Shown here: in pieces, positions 10,634 through 23,269 of the stretch
Numbering within the stretch: the stretch's first letter is position 1
Layout: each line of letters begins with the position of its first letter
Source: Aminobacter anthyllidis
GTDB lineage: Bacteria > Pseudomonadota > Alphaproteobacteria > Rhizobiales > Rhizobiaceae
Length of the DNA: 64,000 nucleotides
Direction of reading: 5' to 3'
NCBI RefSeq assembly: GCF_018555685.1
Contig: NZ_JAFLWW010000007.1
Location: 62,001 to 126,000 of the forward strand
Position numbers and translations under genes: made by a program
The notes under the pieces: generated by a model
What the model was told of the DNA's origin: nothing
Databases searched by the model: none
What the model saw: only the letters and a program-made list of their open reading frames with translations

Positions 10634-11604
10634 ACAAAGAGCATGCGTTCCACAGCCCAGCGGGCCCGTTCAGCGACATGAGGATCGATCGTGACGACGT
10701 GGCGGTTCTCCTCGAGCGCGGTCCGGATGTTGGCGAGCGTGATGCGCTTCATGTGCGGGCACAGATTGCATGGGCGCACGAAATCTACTTCCGGATGCTC
10801 GACCGCGACGTTGTCGCTCATGGAACATTCCGTCATCAGCACCACACGCGCCGGCCTATGCCGCGCGACATAGTCGGACATCGCCGCCGTCGAGCCGGCG
10901 AAGTCGGCTTCCGCGACCACTTCAGGCGGACATTCGGGATGGGCAAGTACACTGATGCCGGGATGGGCCTCACGCAGCTCGCGGATGTCGGCCGCCGTGA
11001 AGCGTTCATGCACCTCGCAGCGCCCGTTCCAGGCGATGATCTCGACTTTGGTTTGCGCCGCGATGTTCTTTGCCAGATATTCATCGGGCAGCATGATCAC
11101 GCGCGGGACCCGGAGCGACTTCACCACTGCGAGCGCGTTGCCCGAGGTGCAGCAGATGTCTGACTCGGCTTTCACCGCGGCGGAGGTGTTGACGTAAGTG
11201 ACGACCGGAACGGACGGATAGCGCTGCCGCATCAGGCGTACGTCTTCGGCGGTGATCGAGTCCGCCAGCGAGCAGCCGGCGTCGAGATCCGGTATGAGCA
11301 CTGTCTTGTCGGGATTGAGCAACTTGGCTGTTTCTGCCATGAAATGCACGCCGGCGATCACGATCACATCGGCGTCGACTGTCATCGCCTCGCGGGCCAG
11401 CGCCAGGCTGTCGCCAACGATGTCAGCCACGCAGTGAAAAATCTCCGGCGTCTGGTAGTTATGCGCCAGGATGACCGCATTGCGCTGTCGCTTCAGATTC
11501 AGGATTGCGTCGATATCCTCGACGAAGACCGACCACTCGATCGGTGGGATAACGCGCCGAACGCGGTCGTACAGTGAGGCGCTCGAAGGCAGGACGGCAC
11601 TCAT
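10630..11604 (-). CDS. nadA: Quinolinate synthase
   Basis: 324 residues, [4Fe-4S] enzyme condensing iminoaspartate with dihydroxyacetone phosphate. The cluster cysteines are seen in [15 protein letters not shown] and CNLCPHMK; the substrate motif is AHNYQTPEI. The MSAVLPSS start is preferred because an upstream extension would run through the operator. First gene of nadABC, just downstream of a palindromic operator. Confidence 0.97.
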   Translation of the reverse strand: MSAVLPSSASLYDRVRRVIPPIEWSVFVEDIDAILNLKRQRNAVILAHNYQTPEIFHCVADIVGDSLALAREAMTVDADVIVIAGVHFMAETAKLLNPDKTVLIPDLDAGCSLADSITAEDVRLMRQRYPSVPVVTYVNTSAAVKAESDICCTSGNALAVVKSLRVPRVIMLPDEYLAKNIAAQTKVEIIAWNGRCEVHERFTAADIRELREAHPGISVLAHPECPPEVVAEADFAGSTAAMSDYVARHRPARVVLMTECSMSDNVAVEHPEVDFVRPCNLCPHMKRITLANIRTALEENRHVVTIDPHVAERARWAVERMLFV

Positions 11605-11615
11605 CGAGCCTCCAG

Positions 11616-11662
11616 TTATAGTCGATCTGATTATAAGATATATATAATCGTTGTGACTATAA
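11616..11662 (-). promoter_or_regulatory. Palindromic operator of nadABC, likely NadQ site
   Basis: Outer arms TTATAGTC and GACTATAA, with inner arms TGATTAT and ATAATC, form an extended AT-rich palindrome. It fills the gap between the nadQ stop and the nadA start, where a NAD-pathway repressor would bind. The regulator assignment is inferred from the neighbouring gene and from NadQ regulation known in alphaproteobacteria. Confidence 0.8.
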
Positions 11663-11668
11663 GGGGTG

Positions 11669-12628
11669 TCAAGCCCGTGGGAGCGGTAATTTTGTGCCGG
11701 CCACAGGCCTCTCGTCGAGAATAGTATGGTGGAAGCGGTAGAGCTGCGCAGGCCGGCCGCCGGTCTCGGCGGTCGTCGCCCCGGTCTTCTCAACCAGTTC
11801 CTGCTGCTCTATGAGCCGGCGAAAGTTCGGCTTGTTGATGAGCCTGCCGGAGAGCGCCTCCACAGTTCGCTGTAGCTGCAAAAGCGTGAAGAGCGGCGGC
11901 ATCAGTTCGAACACAACAGGCCGGTATTTGATTTTGGAGCGCAGTCGCGCAATAGCCGTTGCCAGAATGCGGCGGTGATCGGCGATCATCGATCTGCCCG
12001 GCACCGAAGCGAGGATGGCCGAAACTCCGCCGCGCTTTGCTTCCTCCACCAGGGCGGCTTCGTAGAGCAGCTCGTAGCGCTGCAGCGCGAGCTCTTCGTT
12101 CCATGCCCGGCCGTCCAAGGCAAAGGCAACCGCCGCTCGCCGTCGGCGATCGAAGCGCGTCGCGCCGTCGTCCGCGCCGTCCGCCCATTCGATAAGGCGC
12201 GGCCGCAATTCTTCCAGCACTATCGGGGGCCTGCCGGACCGATGATCCTCCCACGGGAAATAGTCGTACCAGCTGGCCCAACTGCGCCTGCCCGAGGCGC
12301 CCGCATCTTCTTCGCGGGTGAGTGCGAGATAGCTGATCGAGATCACGCGCTGGTTGGCGCCGACCCGATCGCGATCGGCAAAGGTGTAGAGCTGCTCGAT
12401 ATAACCGAGAGGCTGACCGGTCTGCAGTTCCACCCATGCCCTAAGCCCCGACTGGAGCGAACGATGAGCGAGCTCAAACGGGCCCGAGGGAAGAGCGGCC
12501 CCCTGTTCGATGGTCAGAACACATGGTCCAGCGTCGTTCACGGCGACCACGACTGCGATCAGGTCGGCGTTGACATTGTTGGTCTTGCCTATGGTTCTGC
12601 CTTTCCTTGGTCCTTTGGCCTGATCCAT
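11669..12628 (-). CDS. nadQ: Nudix-related transcriptional regulator of NAD synthesis (NadQ type)
   Basis: 319 residues. The N-terminal ~190 residues look like a Nudix-fold domain without an intact Nudix box (it binds a nucleotide ligand but probably does not hydrolyse it). The C-terminal part has a winged-helix look ([20 protein letters not shown] ahead of PNFRRL). This is the NrtR/NadQ architecture, and alphaproteobacterial NadQ represses nadABC. The gene lies immediately upstream of the operator and nadABC on the same strand. NadQ is favoured over NrtR by this context. Confidence 0.82.
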   Translation of the reverse strand: MDQAKGPRKGRTIGKTNNVNADLIAVVVAVNDAGPCVLTIEQGAALPSGPFELAHRSLQSGLRAWVELQTGQPLGYIEQLYTFADRDRVGANQRVISISYLALTREEDAGASGRRSWASWYDYFPWEDHRSGRPPIVLEELRPRLIEWADGADDGATRFDRRRRAAVAFALDGRAWNEELALQRYELLYEAALVEEAKRGGVSAILASVPGRSMIADHRRILATAIARLRSKIKYRPVVFELMPPLFTLLQLQRTVEALSGRLINKPNFRRLIEQQELVEKTGATTAETGGRPAQLYRFHHTILDERPVAGTKLPLPRA

Positions 12629-13204
12629 GGTTCCTGAGCCACTTGGGTTAGATCTCCGCGCGAGCTGTCTAAACCGATTTAGTTCTGTTGTTTATCATAC
12701 CAATCGTCGCGTCAACACCACGCGCTGTGGCGACTTTACCTCTTCGAACCTGCACAAAAATATGCCAAACGCGACACTCGCCGTGGGTGACGCTGGGTGA
12801 GGAGAGACGTCGATTGAGCGTCGGAGGTGTCGTCAAAGGCGATCACGCCGCCGGATATGCGTGCGCGAAAGGCAGCACGGCGCTTATCTGCCTGACGACC
12901 TACACCACTCCGGTAAGGTTGGTTGACGGCGTACTGTTCTCCGTTTCAATGGCGAGACATCCGGCACGGGGCCGGCGGAGCGACATGGCCATCGGACCGA
13001 CCATGACGGCGCTGCGTTTGCGCCAACATGACTGGGATACCAAGCGCCGTGCGGTCGAGCGGGCCGTGGATTGCGGCCGGCGCCAACAGGAGGGCTGCAA
13101 CGCCTCACCGACGGAGGTCCGAGCCGTACCAATCAACGCTAATTTGTCCCAGCTATTCGCCTCGCGCGCTATCTCGCGGCCCCGCTTGAAGTCCGACAGC
13201 AGGT
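12629..13204. other. Intergenic stretch without a recognisable gene
   Basis: 576 bp between nadQ and nifA. Long ORFs exist on both strands, but they lack good starts and protein-like sequence. The AT-rich first 90 bp probably hold the nadQ promoter. No terminator hairpin was identified. Confidence 0.5.
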
Positions 13205-14943
<1,739 letters not shown>

Positions 14944-14947
<4 letters not shown>

Positions 14948-15393
14948 TTTTGGAAGCGATATGCAGCGTGACGAGATCTGCCTGGCACTTTGCTCGGAGT
15001 TGCGAGTATCGTGTTCCATGTGATCATCCATCTCGCGCCATGAAATCGATGCCCGAGGCAAGTGCGCCTATTGTCCAGCGTGTGGATGTCCTTGGCGAAT
15101 CGCATTCGTCGGCGTCTTCGCTCCGCAGGCCGCACAATCGACGAGTTTGCTCGCCTCGCCCTTGCACGCGGGGATTCATTGAAACACGAAAAGGCGTTGA
15201 TGAAGATAGTCGTGACGATTGATCCGTCGGCAAGACGGACGTCTGCAGCCGGCTTTTCGCGCGCAATGAAATTGCCATCGAGATGATAGCTAATGTCGAT
15301 GCCAGTCAGGCCCGGGCCGCGAGCAAGTACGGCCCTGGCAAGATGGGGCGGCGTCATGCGGTCGATCGCAAAGCGGAGCGATGCTTGACGCAT
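14944..15393 (-). CDS. Hypothetical protein, coupled to nifA (149 aa)
   Basis: Starts [19 protein letters not shown] after a strong ribosome site (GAGAGAGGAAAGCC then ATG), and its TGA overlaps the presumed nifA ATG. The first ~75 residues (such as [15 protein letters not shown] and [15 protein letters not shown]) look like real protein. The arginine-rich second half looks less so and may result from an old frameshift. No known domain is recognised. Lying between the LacI-type gene and nifA, it could be part of the FixV-controlled transcript or serve as a leader for nifA translation. Confidence 0.5.
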
Positions 15394-15574
15394 GGCTTTC
15401 CTCTCTCTTCATGAAGTGCGGGTCGTCGTTCTCGGCTGACTGGCTTCCGCCGCGCAGCAATCATTCGTTGTTAAACGAGACCGGAATGAGGGAGGTGAGT
15501 CAATCAAACTCCCGCTGCTTTTCTTTCATGAATGAAAGGAAATTAGGCTCTCATGATAGTATTTTATCAGTTTT

Positions 15575-16606
15575 TCAGATGTTTTCCGGCAGATAGATCT
15601 CAAACGGCAGAAAAGTCTGCCCAAGCGTCTCCGAAGTGCCGACCTTGATGGCCTGGGCCATCAGCGTCATCAGTTCCTGGCAAAGCAGGCGCTGGGGCGT
15701 GGCGACCGACATCGTGATCATGCCATCTGCGAGTGCAGCCCGTGACTCCGGCGTGATCTCGTTAACGATCGCGACGAGACCCCGGCTTTCGCCTTCTTCA
15801 CGGAGCGCGGAGATCGCTCCCTCCATACCTCCGCCGGCCACATAGAAGCCGGTGAGTTCGGGTTCCCGTTGCATGAGATCCAGCGTGGCCTCGTAGGTGA
15901 TCTGCCGTGCCTCAAGGTTCACGAGCGGATCGAGCAGCTCGAATGCCGGTGCATTCTCACGGAAATAGGAGCGAAAGCCGACCTCCCGCAGCTCCTGCCC
16001 CTGAAAACGGTGGCTGCCGACAAAAACCGCCACCTTGCCCGGCCGTCTTGCGACCTTTGAAAGCATCCACGCTGTCGTCCGCCCGACCTTGCGGTTGTCG
16101 AGGCCGATATAACCCTCACGAACACCTTCGGCGAAATCGGAAAGCAGCGAAAAAACGGGGATGCCTTTTGCCTTGAGTTCTTGGACGGCTGCCGTGATCG
16201 CCGGATGGTCCGGCGCCACCATGGCGATCGCGTGGCAGCGCGCGCCGAATTCCTTGAGCAGTGGAACAAGGTCGCACGGCATGTGCGACGGCGCGAATTC
16301 GATGAGCGAAGTGCCATGGAAGCACTTCGCCGCGTTGACCGCCGCTTCGACCTCACGCGCGAAGCCCTGGTAGAAGTGGTGAGTCGGTTTTCTCAAGATG
16401 AAGCCAAGCCGATATTGCGGCAGGTCCGGCTGCAGGCGCTGCTTGATAAGACCTGCGGCGTGATATCCGATGGCCTGTGCCGCCGCTAAGACCCGCTGCG
16501 CAGTCTCCTTCCGCACCGGATGACGGGCATTCAGAACTCGGTCAACGGTGGCAACACTAACCCCGGCTTCCCGGGCGATATCAGCAATTATGGGTCGCTT
16601 CGCCAT
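15575..16606 (-). CDS. fixV: LacI/GalR-family regulator, probable FixV
   Basis: 343 residues from MAKRPIIADIA. The LacI-type DNA-binding helix-turn-helix (AREAGVSVATVDRVLN) is at the N-terminus, followed by a periplasmic-binding-protein-like sugar domain (VGRTTAWMLSKV, VAVFVGSHRFQG, GFYVAGGGMEGA). In M. loti R7A the LacI-type regulator FixV, encoded upstream of nifA2, activates nifA2, possibly in response to an inositol derivative. Family and position here match. Upstream Met starts add 7 or 14 residues. The name rests on synteny. Confidence 0.75.
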   Translation of the reverse strand: MAKRPIIADIAREAGVSVATVDRVLNARHPVRKETAQRVLAAAQAIGYHAAGLIKQRLQPDLPQYRLGFILRKPTHHFYQGFAREVEAAVNAAKCFHGTSLIEFAPSHMPCDLVPLLKEFGARCHAIAMVAPDHPAITAAVQELKAKGIPVFSLLSDFAEGVREGYIGLDNRKVGRTTAWMLSKVARRPGKVAVFVGSHRFQGQELREVGFRSYFRENAPAFELLDPLVNLEARQITYEATLDLMQREPELTGFYVAGGGMEGAISALREEGESRGLVAIVNEITPESRAALADGMITMSVATPQRLLCQELMTLMAQAIKVGTSETLGQTFLPFEIYLPENI

Positions 16607-16924
16607 TGTTCGAGTCTGATTAAACGACATCAAGAAGAAATCCGGCAAAGGTCGATTCAGTAAAATCTGTCATTCCTGCATTGATCCTGTTCGCTACCGA
16701 ATTCTTGTCGTGGCATGGTGCGAGGTAGAAGCCGAAACGTAGAGCCTGGGCGAATTGTTCAGCCGTGCCGACGGCTCCGACCCAGCTCCGCGCCCGGTTC
16801 CACGAACCGTCGCAAACTTCGGAGGCATTAAGCGCATCATCGATGGCTTGTGTGTCGTGACCGGTGCAAGACCTTCGCAAGGCGCAGATGATTTTGCACC
16901 CACTGCATTTCGGGATTCTTGATT
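16607..16924. other. Intergenic stretch between fixV and dctA
   Basis: About 320 bp. An ORF on the minus strand with a few protein-like stretches (QFAQALRFGFYLAP) lacks a credible start and matches nothing known to me. The fixV promoter must lie here, but no consensus element stands out. Confidence 0.4.
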
Positions 16925-18358
16925 TCATCGGCCCGCGAGAGTTTGTTTAGACCCCGCGGCCCGATCGTCCGGCGTTTGGGACCAGCCAGGCGATTCAACC
17001 GGCAGCGATGCTGCCGAGTTGCTCGGCGCGGGCGTTATCAGTGGCTGGCCGGTTGATGTCTCGGCAGGCTGGTGGCCGCAGAATGCAGCTTTCAATTGCG
17101 CCTGATCCAGTTCGCCTTCCCAGCGGGCGACGACGAGCGATGCCACCGCGTTACCGACCAAATTCGTCAGTGCCCTGCATTCCGACATGAAGCGATCGAC
17201 GCCAAGGATCAGCGCCATTCCAGCAACGGGAACTGCCGGCACTACGGAGAGCGTAGCGGCCAACGTGACGAAGCCGGCACCTGTGACACCTGCTGCACCC
17301 TTGGAGGAAAGCATCGCGACGAGCAGCAGCAGGACCTGATCGCCAACTGACAAATCCGTATTCGTCGCCTGCGCGATGAAAAGGGCCGCGAGGGTCATGT
17401 AGATATTGGTGCCATCCAGATTGAAGGAATATCCGGTCGGGATAACCAGGCCCACGACCGAGCGCTTGGCGCCGGCCTTTTCCATTTTCTCCATGAGAGA
17501 GGGCAGCGCAGCCTCGGAGGAGGACGTTCCGAGGACCAGCAGCAGCTCTTCCTTTATGTAGCGGATAAGAGAAAAGATCGAGAAGCCATTGTAGCGACAG
17601 ACTGCACCGAGAACCCCGAATACGAAGAGGAAGGCCGTGAGATAGAAGGTCCCGACCAGCATCGCAAGGTTGGCTACCGAACCGATGCCATATTTGCCAA
17701 TCGTGAAGGCCATTGCTCCGAAAGCACCGATCGGCGCGGCTTTCATCAGGATGCCGACCAATTTGAAAACGGGTGCAGTGAGGTCCTGAAGGAAGGAAAG
17801 AACCGATTTGCCCGATTCTCCGACCATCGCCAGCGCGATGCCGAAGAGGACGGAGAAGAACAACACCTGTAGAATGTCGCCTTCCACAAAGGCGCCGACA
17901 ATCGTGGTCGGGATCATGTTCATGAGGAAGCCGGTCACGGACTGCTCATGGGCCTTTGAGGCATAGCCATTGACGGCTTGGACGTCGAGCGAGGTCAGAT
18001 CGATGTTGAGGCCGGCGCCAGGCTGAATGACATTGCCGACGATGAGGCCGACGATAAGCGCGAGCGTCGAGAAGGTGAAGAAATAGACCATCGCCTTGCC
18101 GGCAACACGGCCGACCTTCTGAAGATCGCTCATGCCGGCAATTCCAGTCGACACGGTCAGAAAGATAACGGGCGCGATGATCATCTTGACGAGCTTGATG
18201 AAGGCATCGCCGAGCGGCTTCAGGTTTTCTCCGATTTGCGGATAAAAATGGCCAACCGCGACTCCGAGCAGGATTGCGACAAGCACCTGCACGTAAGGCT
18301 TGGCAAAAAGGGTCTTGCGGGGTGCGCGCTTTACGCTTGGAGCCAGTGGGGTCAACAT
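16925..18358 (-). CDS. dctA: C4-dicarboxylate:proton/sodium symporter
   Basis: 477 residues of the glutamate/dicarboxylate symporter family, with about eight to nine membrane segments. Family motifs seen are [52 protein letters not shown] and the [12 protein letters not shown] loop. It imports succinate, malate and fumarate, the carbon supply of bacteroids, across the inner membrane. The [10 protein letters not shown] start follows a sigma-54 promoter by ~100 bp; it diverges from dctBD. Confidence 0.97.
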   Translation of the reverse strand: MLTPLAPSVKRAPRKTLFAKPYVQVLVAILLGVAVGHFYPQIGENLKPLGDAFIKLVKMIIAPVIFLTVSTGIAGMSDLQKVGRVAGKAMVYFFTFSTLALIVGLIVGNVIQPGAGLNIDLTSLDVQAVNGYASKAHEQSVTGFLMNMIPTTIVGAFVEGDILQVLFFSVLFGIALAMVGESGKSVLSFLQDLTAPVFKLVGILMKAAPIGAFGAMAFTIGKYGIGSVANLAMLVGTFYLTAFLFVFGVLGAVCRYNGFSIFSLIRYIKEELLLVLGTSSSEAALPSLMEKMEKAGAKRSVVGLVIPTGYSFNLDGTNIYMTLAALFIAQATNTDLSVGDQVLLLLVAMLSSKGAAGVTGAGFVTLAATLSVVPAVPVAGMALILGVDRFMSECRALTNLVGNAVASLVVARWEGELDQAQLKAAFCGHQPAETSTGQPLITPAPSNSAASLPVESPGWSQTPDDRAAGSKQTLAGR

Positions 18359-18455
18359 GTAAGTTTTCTCTCCCTGACCGGTTTGGGGCGGGCTGTTCCT
18401 CCCCGCGGCTTCTCCCATCGCGGCGCCCCGGTCGAACGCTGCTGCGTTGTTGACC

Positions 18456-18471
18456 GCAATAGCCGTGCCAA
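18456..18471 (-). promoter_or_regulatory. sigma-54 promoter of dctA
   Basis: Minus strand TTGGCACGGCTATTGC: a consensus -24/-12 element (TGGCACG-N4-TTGC) about 100 bp upstream of dctA. Confidence 0.93.
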
Positions 18472-18533
18472 GCCAAGAGAGCGCGGAAATCGCCGGAGCC
18501 TCAGGTATCTTCAACAAATCGCGCAGCAAGATT

Positions 18534-18549
18534 GTGCGGTTTTCCGCAC
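18534..18549. promoter_or_regulatory. DctD-binding upstream activator site
   Basis: The palindrome GTGCGGTTTTCCGCAC resembles rhizobial DctD sites and lies ~65 bp upstream of the dctA -24 element. A weaker half-site (GCGCGGAAATCGCC at 18481) sits between them, giving the usual tandem pair. Confidence 0.75.
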
Positions 18550-18593
18550 GGATCGCCTTCCCTTCTGGCGGAACCCCGCACTATGGTTCGTCA

Positions 18594-20486
18594 ATGATCG
18601 GTTTTAAGAATACGATGGCAGAAGAAGAAGACATGGGTAATGGCGCCTTCCAGCGCGTCCCATTGGTCTTCACTGGTAGATCCGGCGGTCGATCTCTCTG
18701 GCTTGTGGTTTTGCTTGCAATTCTTGGTGCGGCGCTCTGTTTCGTCGTCTTTGCAACGGGACGCATCGCCGGCACCAGAGCAGAGTATGCCCTACGCGAC
18801 CGTGCTCTTGCCGCGTTCCCGCTTGCAGCCGACAGTTTGAAAGGAGAGATCGAGAAGCAGCGAATGATTCCGCTGGTTCTGGCACGCGACGATGCCGTTC
18901 AGGAGATGCTTCGCAGTCCGAGCACTGCCAACGAAGCCGCGCTTGATGAGAAGCTTCGCGCCATCGCGCGCGACGCCGGCTCTTCTATACTCTACATCAT
19001 TAATCCTGAGGGCGTAGCGGTCGCTGCGAGCAACGCCGGCGAGCCGACCAGTTTCGTCGGCAGCGATTACCGCTTTCGCCACTACTTCACCGAGGCGATG
19101 GCGGATAGCGCGGCTATGCAATATGCGCTCGGCACGGTTAGCGCGCGCCCTGGTCTCTATCTGTCGAGCCGGGTCGATGGGCCGGAGGGGCCGCTCGGTG
19201 TGGTTGTGGTGAAGGTGGAGCTCGACCGCGTCGAGTCGCGTTGGCTGGAGAGCGGCTTCGTGGTCTTCACGACCGATGAGCGAGGCGTGGTTCTTGCCAC
19301 GAGCGTGCCCCAATGGCGTTTTGGCACTCTCTCACCGCTTTCCGCAAAGGAGAAGCAAACCGCTCGCGATCGTCTGCAGCTACCGGGCGTGACTTTCGAG
19401 CCGGTGCCGCTTTCCCGCCGCGGCGACAACCTGGTCACCGCAACTCCTGAGAGTCGATCAGCCGGTTTCTTTGCGGTTTCGCAGGATCTCGGCAAAGCAG
19501 TTCCGGGCTGGCGCATGTCGTTGCTCATCCCCGCCGACACCGAGATCTCCTCGGCGGTCATGACAGCCCGCGTGACAACGCTGCTTGCCCTCGTTCTCGT
19601 TGGATTCGTCATTTTCATCATTGTTCGACGGCGGCGGGCGGCCCGGCAGCGGCAAGAAGTGCTTGTGTTGCTGAATGCGGAACTGGAGCATCGCGTCGAA
19701 CTGCGCAGGGCGGAGCTCCAGAGCTCGAACGCAGCGCTCGCCGGTGAGATCGCCGAGCGAGAGAACGCTGAAGCAAGAGTGCGTCGCCTGCGCGACGAAC
19801 TCGCCCAGGCGAACCGCTTGTCAATCCTGGGACAGATAACGGCCGGGGTCGCCCACGAGATCAACCAGCCGGTCGCCGCAATCCGCACCTATGCTGAAAA
19901 TGCCGCGCGTCTTCTAGGGATCGGCCGGTCGCAAGAAACCGCCGAGAATCTGACCTCGATCGTCGCCATGACCGGCAGGATCGGCACGATCACTGAAACG
20001 CTAAGGTCCTTTTCCCGCCGCGCCAGCGGATCGATGGGACCGATACTGGCGGACGACGCGATCGACGGCGCTCTGTCGCTTCTTTCAGGCCGAATTCGCG
20101 ATTCCGGGGTGACGATTGAACGGAAGCGGATCGATCCGTCTCCAATTGTCATGGCAAGCCGCATGCGACTGGAGCAGATACTCGTCAACCTTCTCCAGAA
20201 CGCGCTTGACGCTCTGAAGGGTCAACCGGAGCCCCGCGTCGAGATAGCGCTCGCCGAAAACGGGGAAATGGTCGCTATTTCCCTTCGGGACAACGGCCCC
20301 GGCCTTGCCCCCGACATTCGCAGGAGCCTCTTCATGCCGTTCGTTACCAACAAGGAAAAGGGTCTCGGTCTTGGCCTGGTCATTTCGCAAGAGATCGCAC
20401 GTGAGCTCGGCGGCTCGTTGCGGCATGATGATGCCGGCCACGGGAGAGGGACTTCCTTCACGGTCGAGCTGAGGCGAGCGGCATGA
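18594..20486 (+). CDS. dctB: C4-dicarboxylate sensor histidine kinase
   Basis: ~630 residues. One membrane helix near the N-terminus ([19 protein letters not shown]), a ~270-residue periplasmic sensor domain, a second helix ([15 protein letters not shown]), a coiled linker, then the kinase core. The core has the H-box [18 protein letters not shown], the N-box [12 protein letters not shown], and the G-boxes DNGPGLAPD and [10 protein letters not shown]. It senses dicarboxylates and phosphorylates DctD. ATGs at 18615 and 18633 are alternative starts. Its stop overlaps dctD by 4 bp. Confidence 0.95.
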   Translation: MIGFKNTMAEEEDMGNGAFQRVPLVFTGRSGGRSLWLVVLLAILGAALCFVVFATGRIAGTRAEYALRDRALAAFPLAADSLKGEIEKQRMIPLVLARDDAVQEMLRSPSTANEAALDEKLRAIARDAGSSILYIINPEGVAVAASNAGEPTSFVGSDYRFRHYFTEAMADSAAMQYALGTVSARPGLYLSSRVDGPEGPLGVVVVKVELDRVESRWLESGFVVFTTDERGVVLATSVPQWRFGTLSPLSAKEKQTARDRLQLPGVTFEPVPLSRRGDNLVTATPESRSAGFFAVSQDLGKAVPGWRMSLLIPADTEISSAVMTARVTTLLALVLVGFVIFIIVRRRRAARQRQEVLVLLNAELEHRVELRRAELQSSNAALAGEIAERENAEARVRRLRDELAQANRLSILGQITAGVAHEINQPVAAIRTYAENAARLLGIGRSQETAENLTSIVAMTGRIGTITETLRSFSRRASGSMGPILADDAIDGALSLLSGRIRDSGVTIERKRIDPSPIVMASRMRLEQILVNLLQNALDALKGQPEPRVEIALAENGEMVAISLRDNGPGLAPDIRRSLFMPFVTNKEKGLGLGLVISQEIARELGGSLRHDDAGHGRGTSFTVELRRAA

Positions 20487-21850
20487 GTGCTGAATCAGGA
20501 CCGGTCATTTTTATCGACGATGACGAGGATGTGCTTCGCGCAGCCACGCAGATGCTGAAGCTTGCCTCGTTCTCACCGAGCGTGTTCGGTTCGGCCGAGG
20601 CCGCACTCGCCAGAATCGACGGGAACTTCGATGGCCCTGTCGTGAGTGACATCCGTATGCCCGGGCTGAACGGACTTCAGCTCTTCGAGCGAGTGAAGGC
20701 GATCGACCCGGAAATTCCGGTTGTCCTGATCACCGGGCATGCCGACGTCGAGCTGGCCGTTGCCGCCATCAAGGATGGCGCCTACGATTTCATCTCGAAG
20801 CCATATGCGAACGACCGGCTTCTCGTGACGCTGCATCGCGCTTCGGAAAAACGGCGCCTGGTCCTGGAAAACAGACGTCTTAGGGATGCGGTTGTCCGAT
20901 CTGCGGGCGATATCCCGCTGATCGGGGAGGCACCGACCATGATTCGATTGCGCGAAACTCTCCGCCAGATCGCCGATACCGATGTGGATGTCCTTGTGGA
21001 AGGCGAGACGGGCACGGGCAAGGAGGTGGTCGCGGATCTGCTTCACCGCTGGAGCAGACGACGCACGAAGCCCTTCGTTGCCCTGAATTGTGGAGCGCTG
21101 CCCGAAAGCGTCATCGATAGCGAACTTTTCGGGCACGAGGCAGGCGCCTTTACTGGCGCGCAGAGGCGCAGGACCGGTCGCATCGAGCATTCGAACGGAG
21201 GGACGCTCTTCCTCGACGAAATCGAGTCGATGCCGCCAGCACTCCAGGTGAAGCTTCTGAGGGTGCTTGAGACCCGGCAGATCACGCCGCTTGGCACGAA
21301 CGAAACCCGCAGCATCGACCTTCGTGTCGTGTCGGCTACCAAGGCCGATCTCGGCGATCCGGCCGCCCGCGGAGATTTCCGGGAAGACCTTTATTTCCGG
21401 CTGAATGTGGTGACGCTCCGCATCCCGCCGCTTCGCGAAAGGCGCGAAGACATCCCGATGCTCTTTGGGCATTTCCTGGAACGCGCCTCCAAACGCTTCA
21501 GCAGGCCAGTTCCGGACATAAGCGCTGGCGTGCGCGATCGCCTCGTGAGCCACATTTGGCCCGGCAATGTCCGTGAACTCGTGCATTTCGCCGATCGCGT
21601 TGCATTGGGACTTGAAAGGCTAGGCACGCCCATTGCATCAGGTCGAAAGGAACAAGCGGTATCAAGCCTCCCCTTGTCCGAGAAGGTCAGCCTTTATGAG
21701 GCGACTGTCATCCGCGATGCCTTGCAGGAATGCGGCGGCGACGTGAGGCGCACGATCGAAGTCCTGGGAGTTCCCCGCAAGACCTTCTACGACAAGCTGA
21801 AACGACACGGGATAGACACGGCCGATTATCGAAAAACCGCCATTGGCTGA
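20483..21850 (+). CDS. dctD: C4-dicarboxylate response regulator, sigma-54 activator
   Basis: 455 residues. Receiver domain (1-120) with the acidic pocket IDDDED, phospho-acceptor Asp in VVSDIRMPG and Lys in ISKPY; AAA+ domain with Walker A GETGTGKE and an intact GAFTGA loop; C-terminal Fis-type helix-turn-helix ([16 protein letters not shown]). Phosphorylated DctD activates the dctA promoter, which has a fitting site nearby. Coupled to dctB. Confidence 0.97.
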   Translation: MSAESGPVIFIDDDEDVLRAATQMLKLASFSPSVFGSAEAALARIDGNFDGPVVSDIRMPGLNGLQLFERVKAIDPEIPVVLITGHADVELAVAAIKDGAYDFISKPYANDRLLVTLHRASEKRRLVLENRRLRDAVVRSAGDIPLIGEAPTMIRLRETLRQIADTDVDVLVEGETGTGKEVVADLLHRWSRRRTKPFVALNCGALPESVIDSELFGHEAGAFTGAQRRRTGRIEHSNGGTLFLDEIESMPPALQVKLLRVLETRQITPLGTNETRSIDLRVVSATKADLGDPAARGDFREDLYFRLNVVTLRIPPLRERREDIPMLFGHFLERASKRFSRPVPDISAGVRDRLVSHIWPGNVRELVHFADRVALGLERLGTPIASGRKEQAVSSLPLSEKVSLYEATVIRDALQECGGDVRRTIEVLGVPRKTFYDKLKRHGIDTADYRKTAIG

Positions 21851-21897
21851 AGCCTTCTTGCTTGCATGTCGCGGAAAAGAAATTTCGCCATTCTCGT

Positions 21898-22450
21898 CCG
21901 ACTCAAAGGATGCACTATGGGCTAGGTGAAGCGAGCCTGAGGTCGCTTTCGGAGCGCTATGGCATCAACCCCAAGACGGTCGCGAAGTGGAGAAGCGGAA
22001 TTCGACCGCCGATCTGTCCACCGGCTCCAGGGAGTCGACAGTTCTGTCTGTCGAGGAAAACCGTTGTTGTGGCCTTCCGCCGCAACAAGGCTGCTGCCGC
22101 TCGACGATTGCCTCTACGCGTTGCAGCCGACGTCCCACATCTGACGCGCTCCCACCGCTGTCTGCAGGCAAGCATCGGCCGATTGCCAGATGTCGACGGC
22201 GACAGGCCGGCGAGAAGAGTCGAGAGAATGAACCGGACCATCAAGACGCAACCGTCAAGCGCTTCCACTACGACGATCGCGACCAACTGCGTCGGCATCT
22301 TGCCGACTTCGTCGCGGCCTACAATTTCGGCCGCAAGCTGAAGACCCTCAAGGGCCTCACGCCCTGCGAGTTCATCTGGAAGGCATGGGCTTCCCAGCCC
22401 GAGCGTTCACTTTCAATCCGCTCCAGCAAATGCCGGGACTAAACATTTAG
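21898..22450 (+). mobile_element. IS481-type transposase gene remnant
   Basis: Pieces of an IS481-family transposase are readable in several frames: N-terminal RSLSERYGINPKTVAKW, a middle PHLTRS segment, then RVERMNRTIK and HYDDRDQLRRHLADFVAAYN, and C-terminal GLTPCEFIWKAWASQPE to MPGLNI-stop. Most of the catalytic core is missing and several frameshifts are present, so it is inactive. A second remnant lies inverted about 2 kb downstream and shares the same frameshift after KTVAKW. Confidence 0.8.
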
Positions 22451-22778
22451 CAAATGGCGGATGAGGTGCACGATGCAAGTTAGCACGTCGCCTGGGGAAA
22501 GGTGCGCCGATCGCCTCCCTCTTGGCCAACCAGTTCCAGCTTGCCGTCTTACCAGGCCCCCGCCAATCTCGTTGCGTTGTTGTTTAGCGTTGCAACAGAT
22601 CCTTCAAAGAAATTCATGGAATCGTTGCGAGCGCAAATCGCTGTCAATGGTACGCTCATCACAACTTTCGAGATCAGTGGCGGCAGAAATCTGGTGTCGT
22701 TTTATGTTCCGCCGCCAAACAGCATTTGCGAAGAGCGCGAAATGACAAAGCCAGCAGGACCAGGGTACCAGCCATGCG
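22451..22778. other. Stretch without a recognisable gene
   Basis: About 330 bp between the IS remnant and the metK fragment. One frame contains protein-like text ([20 protein letters not shown]) but no start or known match. Probably further debris of the rearranged patch. Confidence 0.4.
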
Positions 22779-23138
22779 CACATCGATTACACCCAAGTCG
22801 CCCGCGATACGATACTCGATATTGGCTACGACGATGCCATCGGCTTTGATGGTCGAAATTGCGCCGTCGTTCTGGCTCTCACCGGGCAGTCGCCCGACAT
22901 CAGCCAGGGCGTTGATGAAGGACGATGGCAGGATCTCGAGCAAGGGCGGGATCAGGGCCTCATGTTTGGATTCGCATGTTTTCGATCTCCGACTGAAAGG
23001 CATCATCAAGATGCTTGATCTCGTACGCCCGATATACCGCAATACGGACACTTCGGCCGTGAAGAGCCTGTGTTCACCTGGGAGAAGACGGACAGAGCCG
23101 ACGACTTGCTGCGTGAGGCAGGACCGGCAGCTGCGTGA
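22779..23138 (+). pseudogene. metK: S-adenosylmethionine synthetase gene fragment
   Basis: One frame reads [20 protein letters not shown] and then [20 protein letters not shown], the middle of MetK around residues 80-140. It is followed by GLMFGFAC, then after frame changes by [12 protein letters not shown] and a C-terminal end [19 protein letters not shown] that closes at a stop. The N-terminal third and the ATP/Met-binding centre are missing. This is a decayed, internally deleted metK copy. Confidence 0.8.
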
Positions 23139-23269
23139 GCGCCGCTGGATCCAGCGCATGCGGCAACCCTTTTCAACTCGCTAGCCCGCGCCCGCCGCGG
23201 CACGCGCTTCGACATCATGCTGACGGCTGTGTGATCGACACGGGCGGTTACCGGAAAGGCGACAAAAAA

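Noticed and set aside
16620..16928. 103-codon minus-strand ORF between fixV and dctA
   Set aside because: It runs into the dctA 3' end, lacks a good start and shows no recognisable domain.
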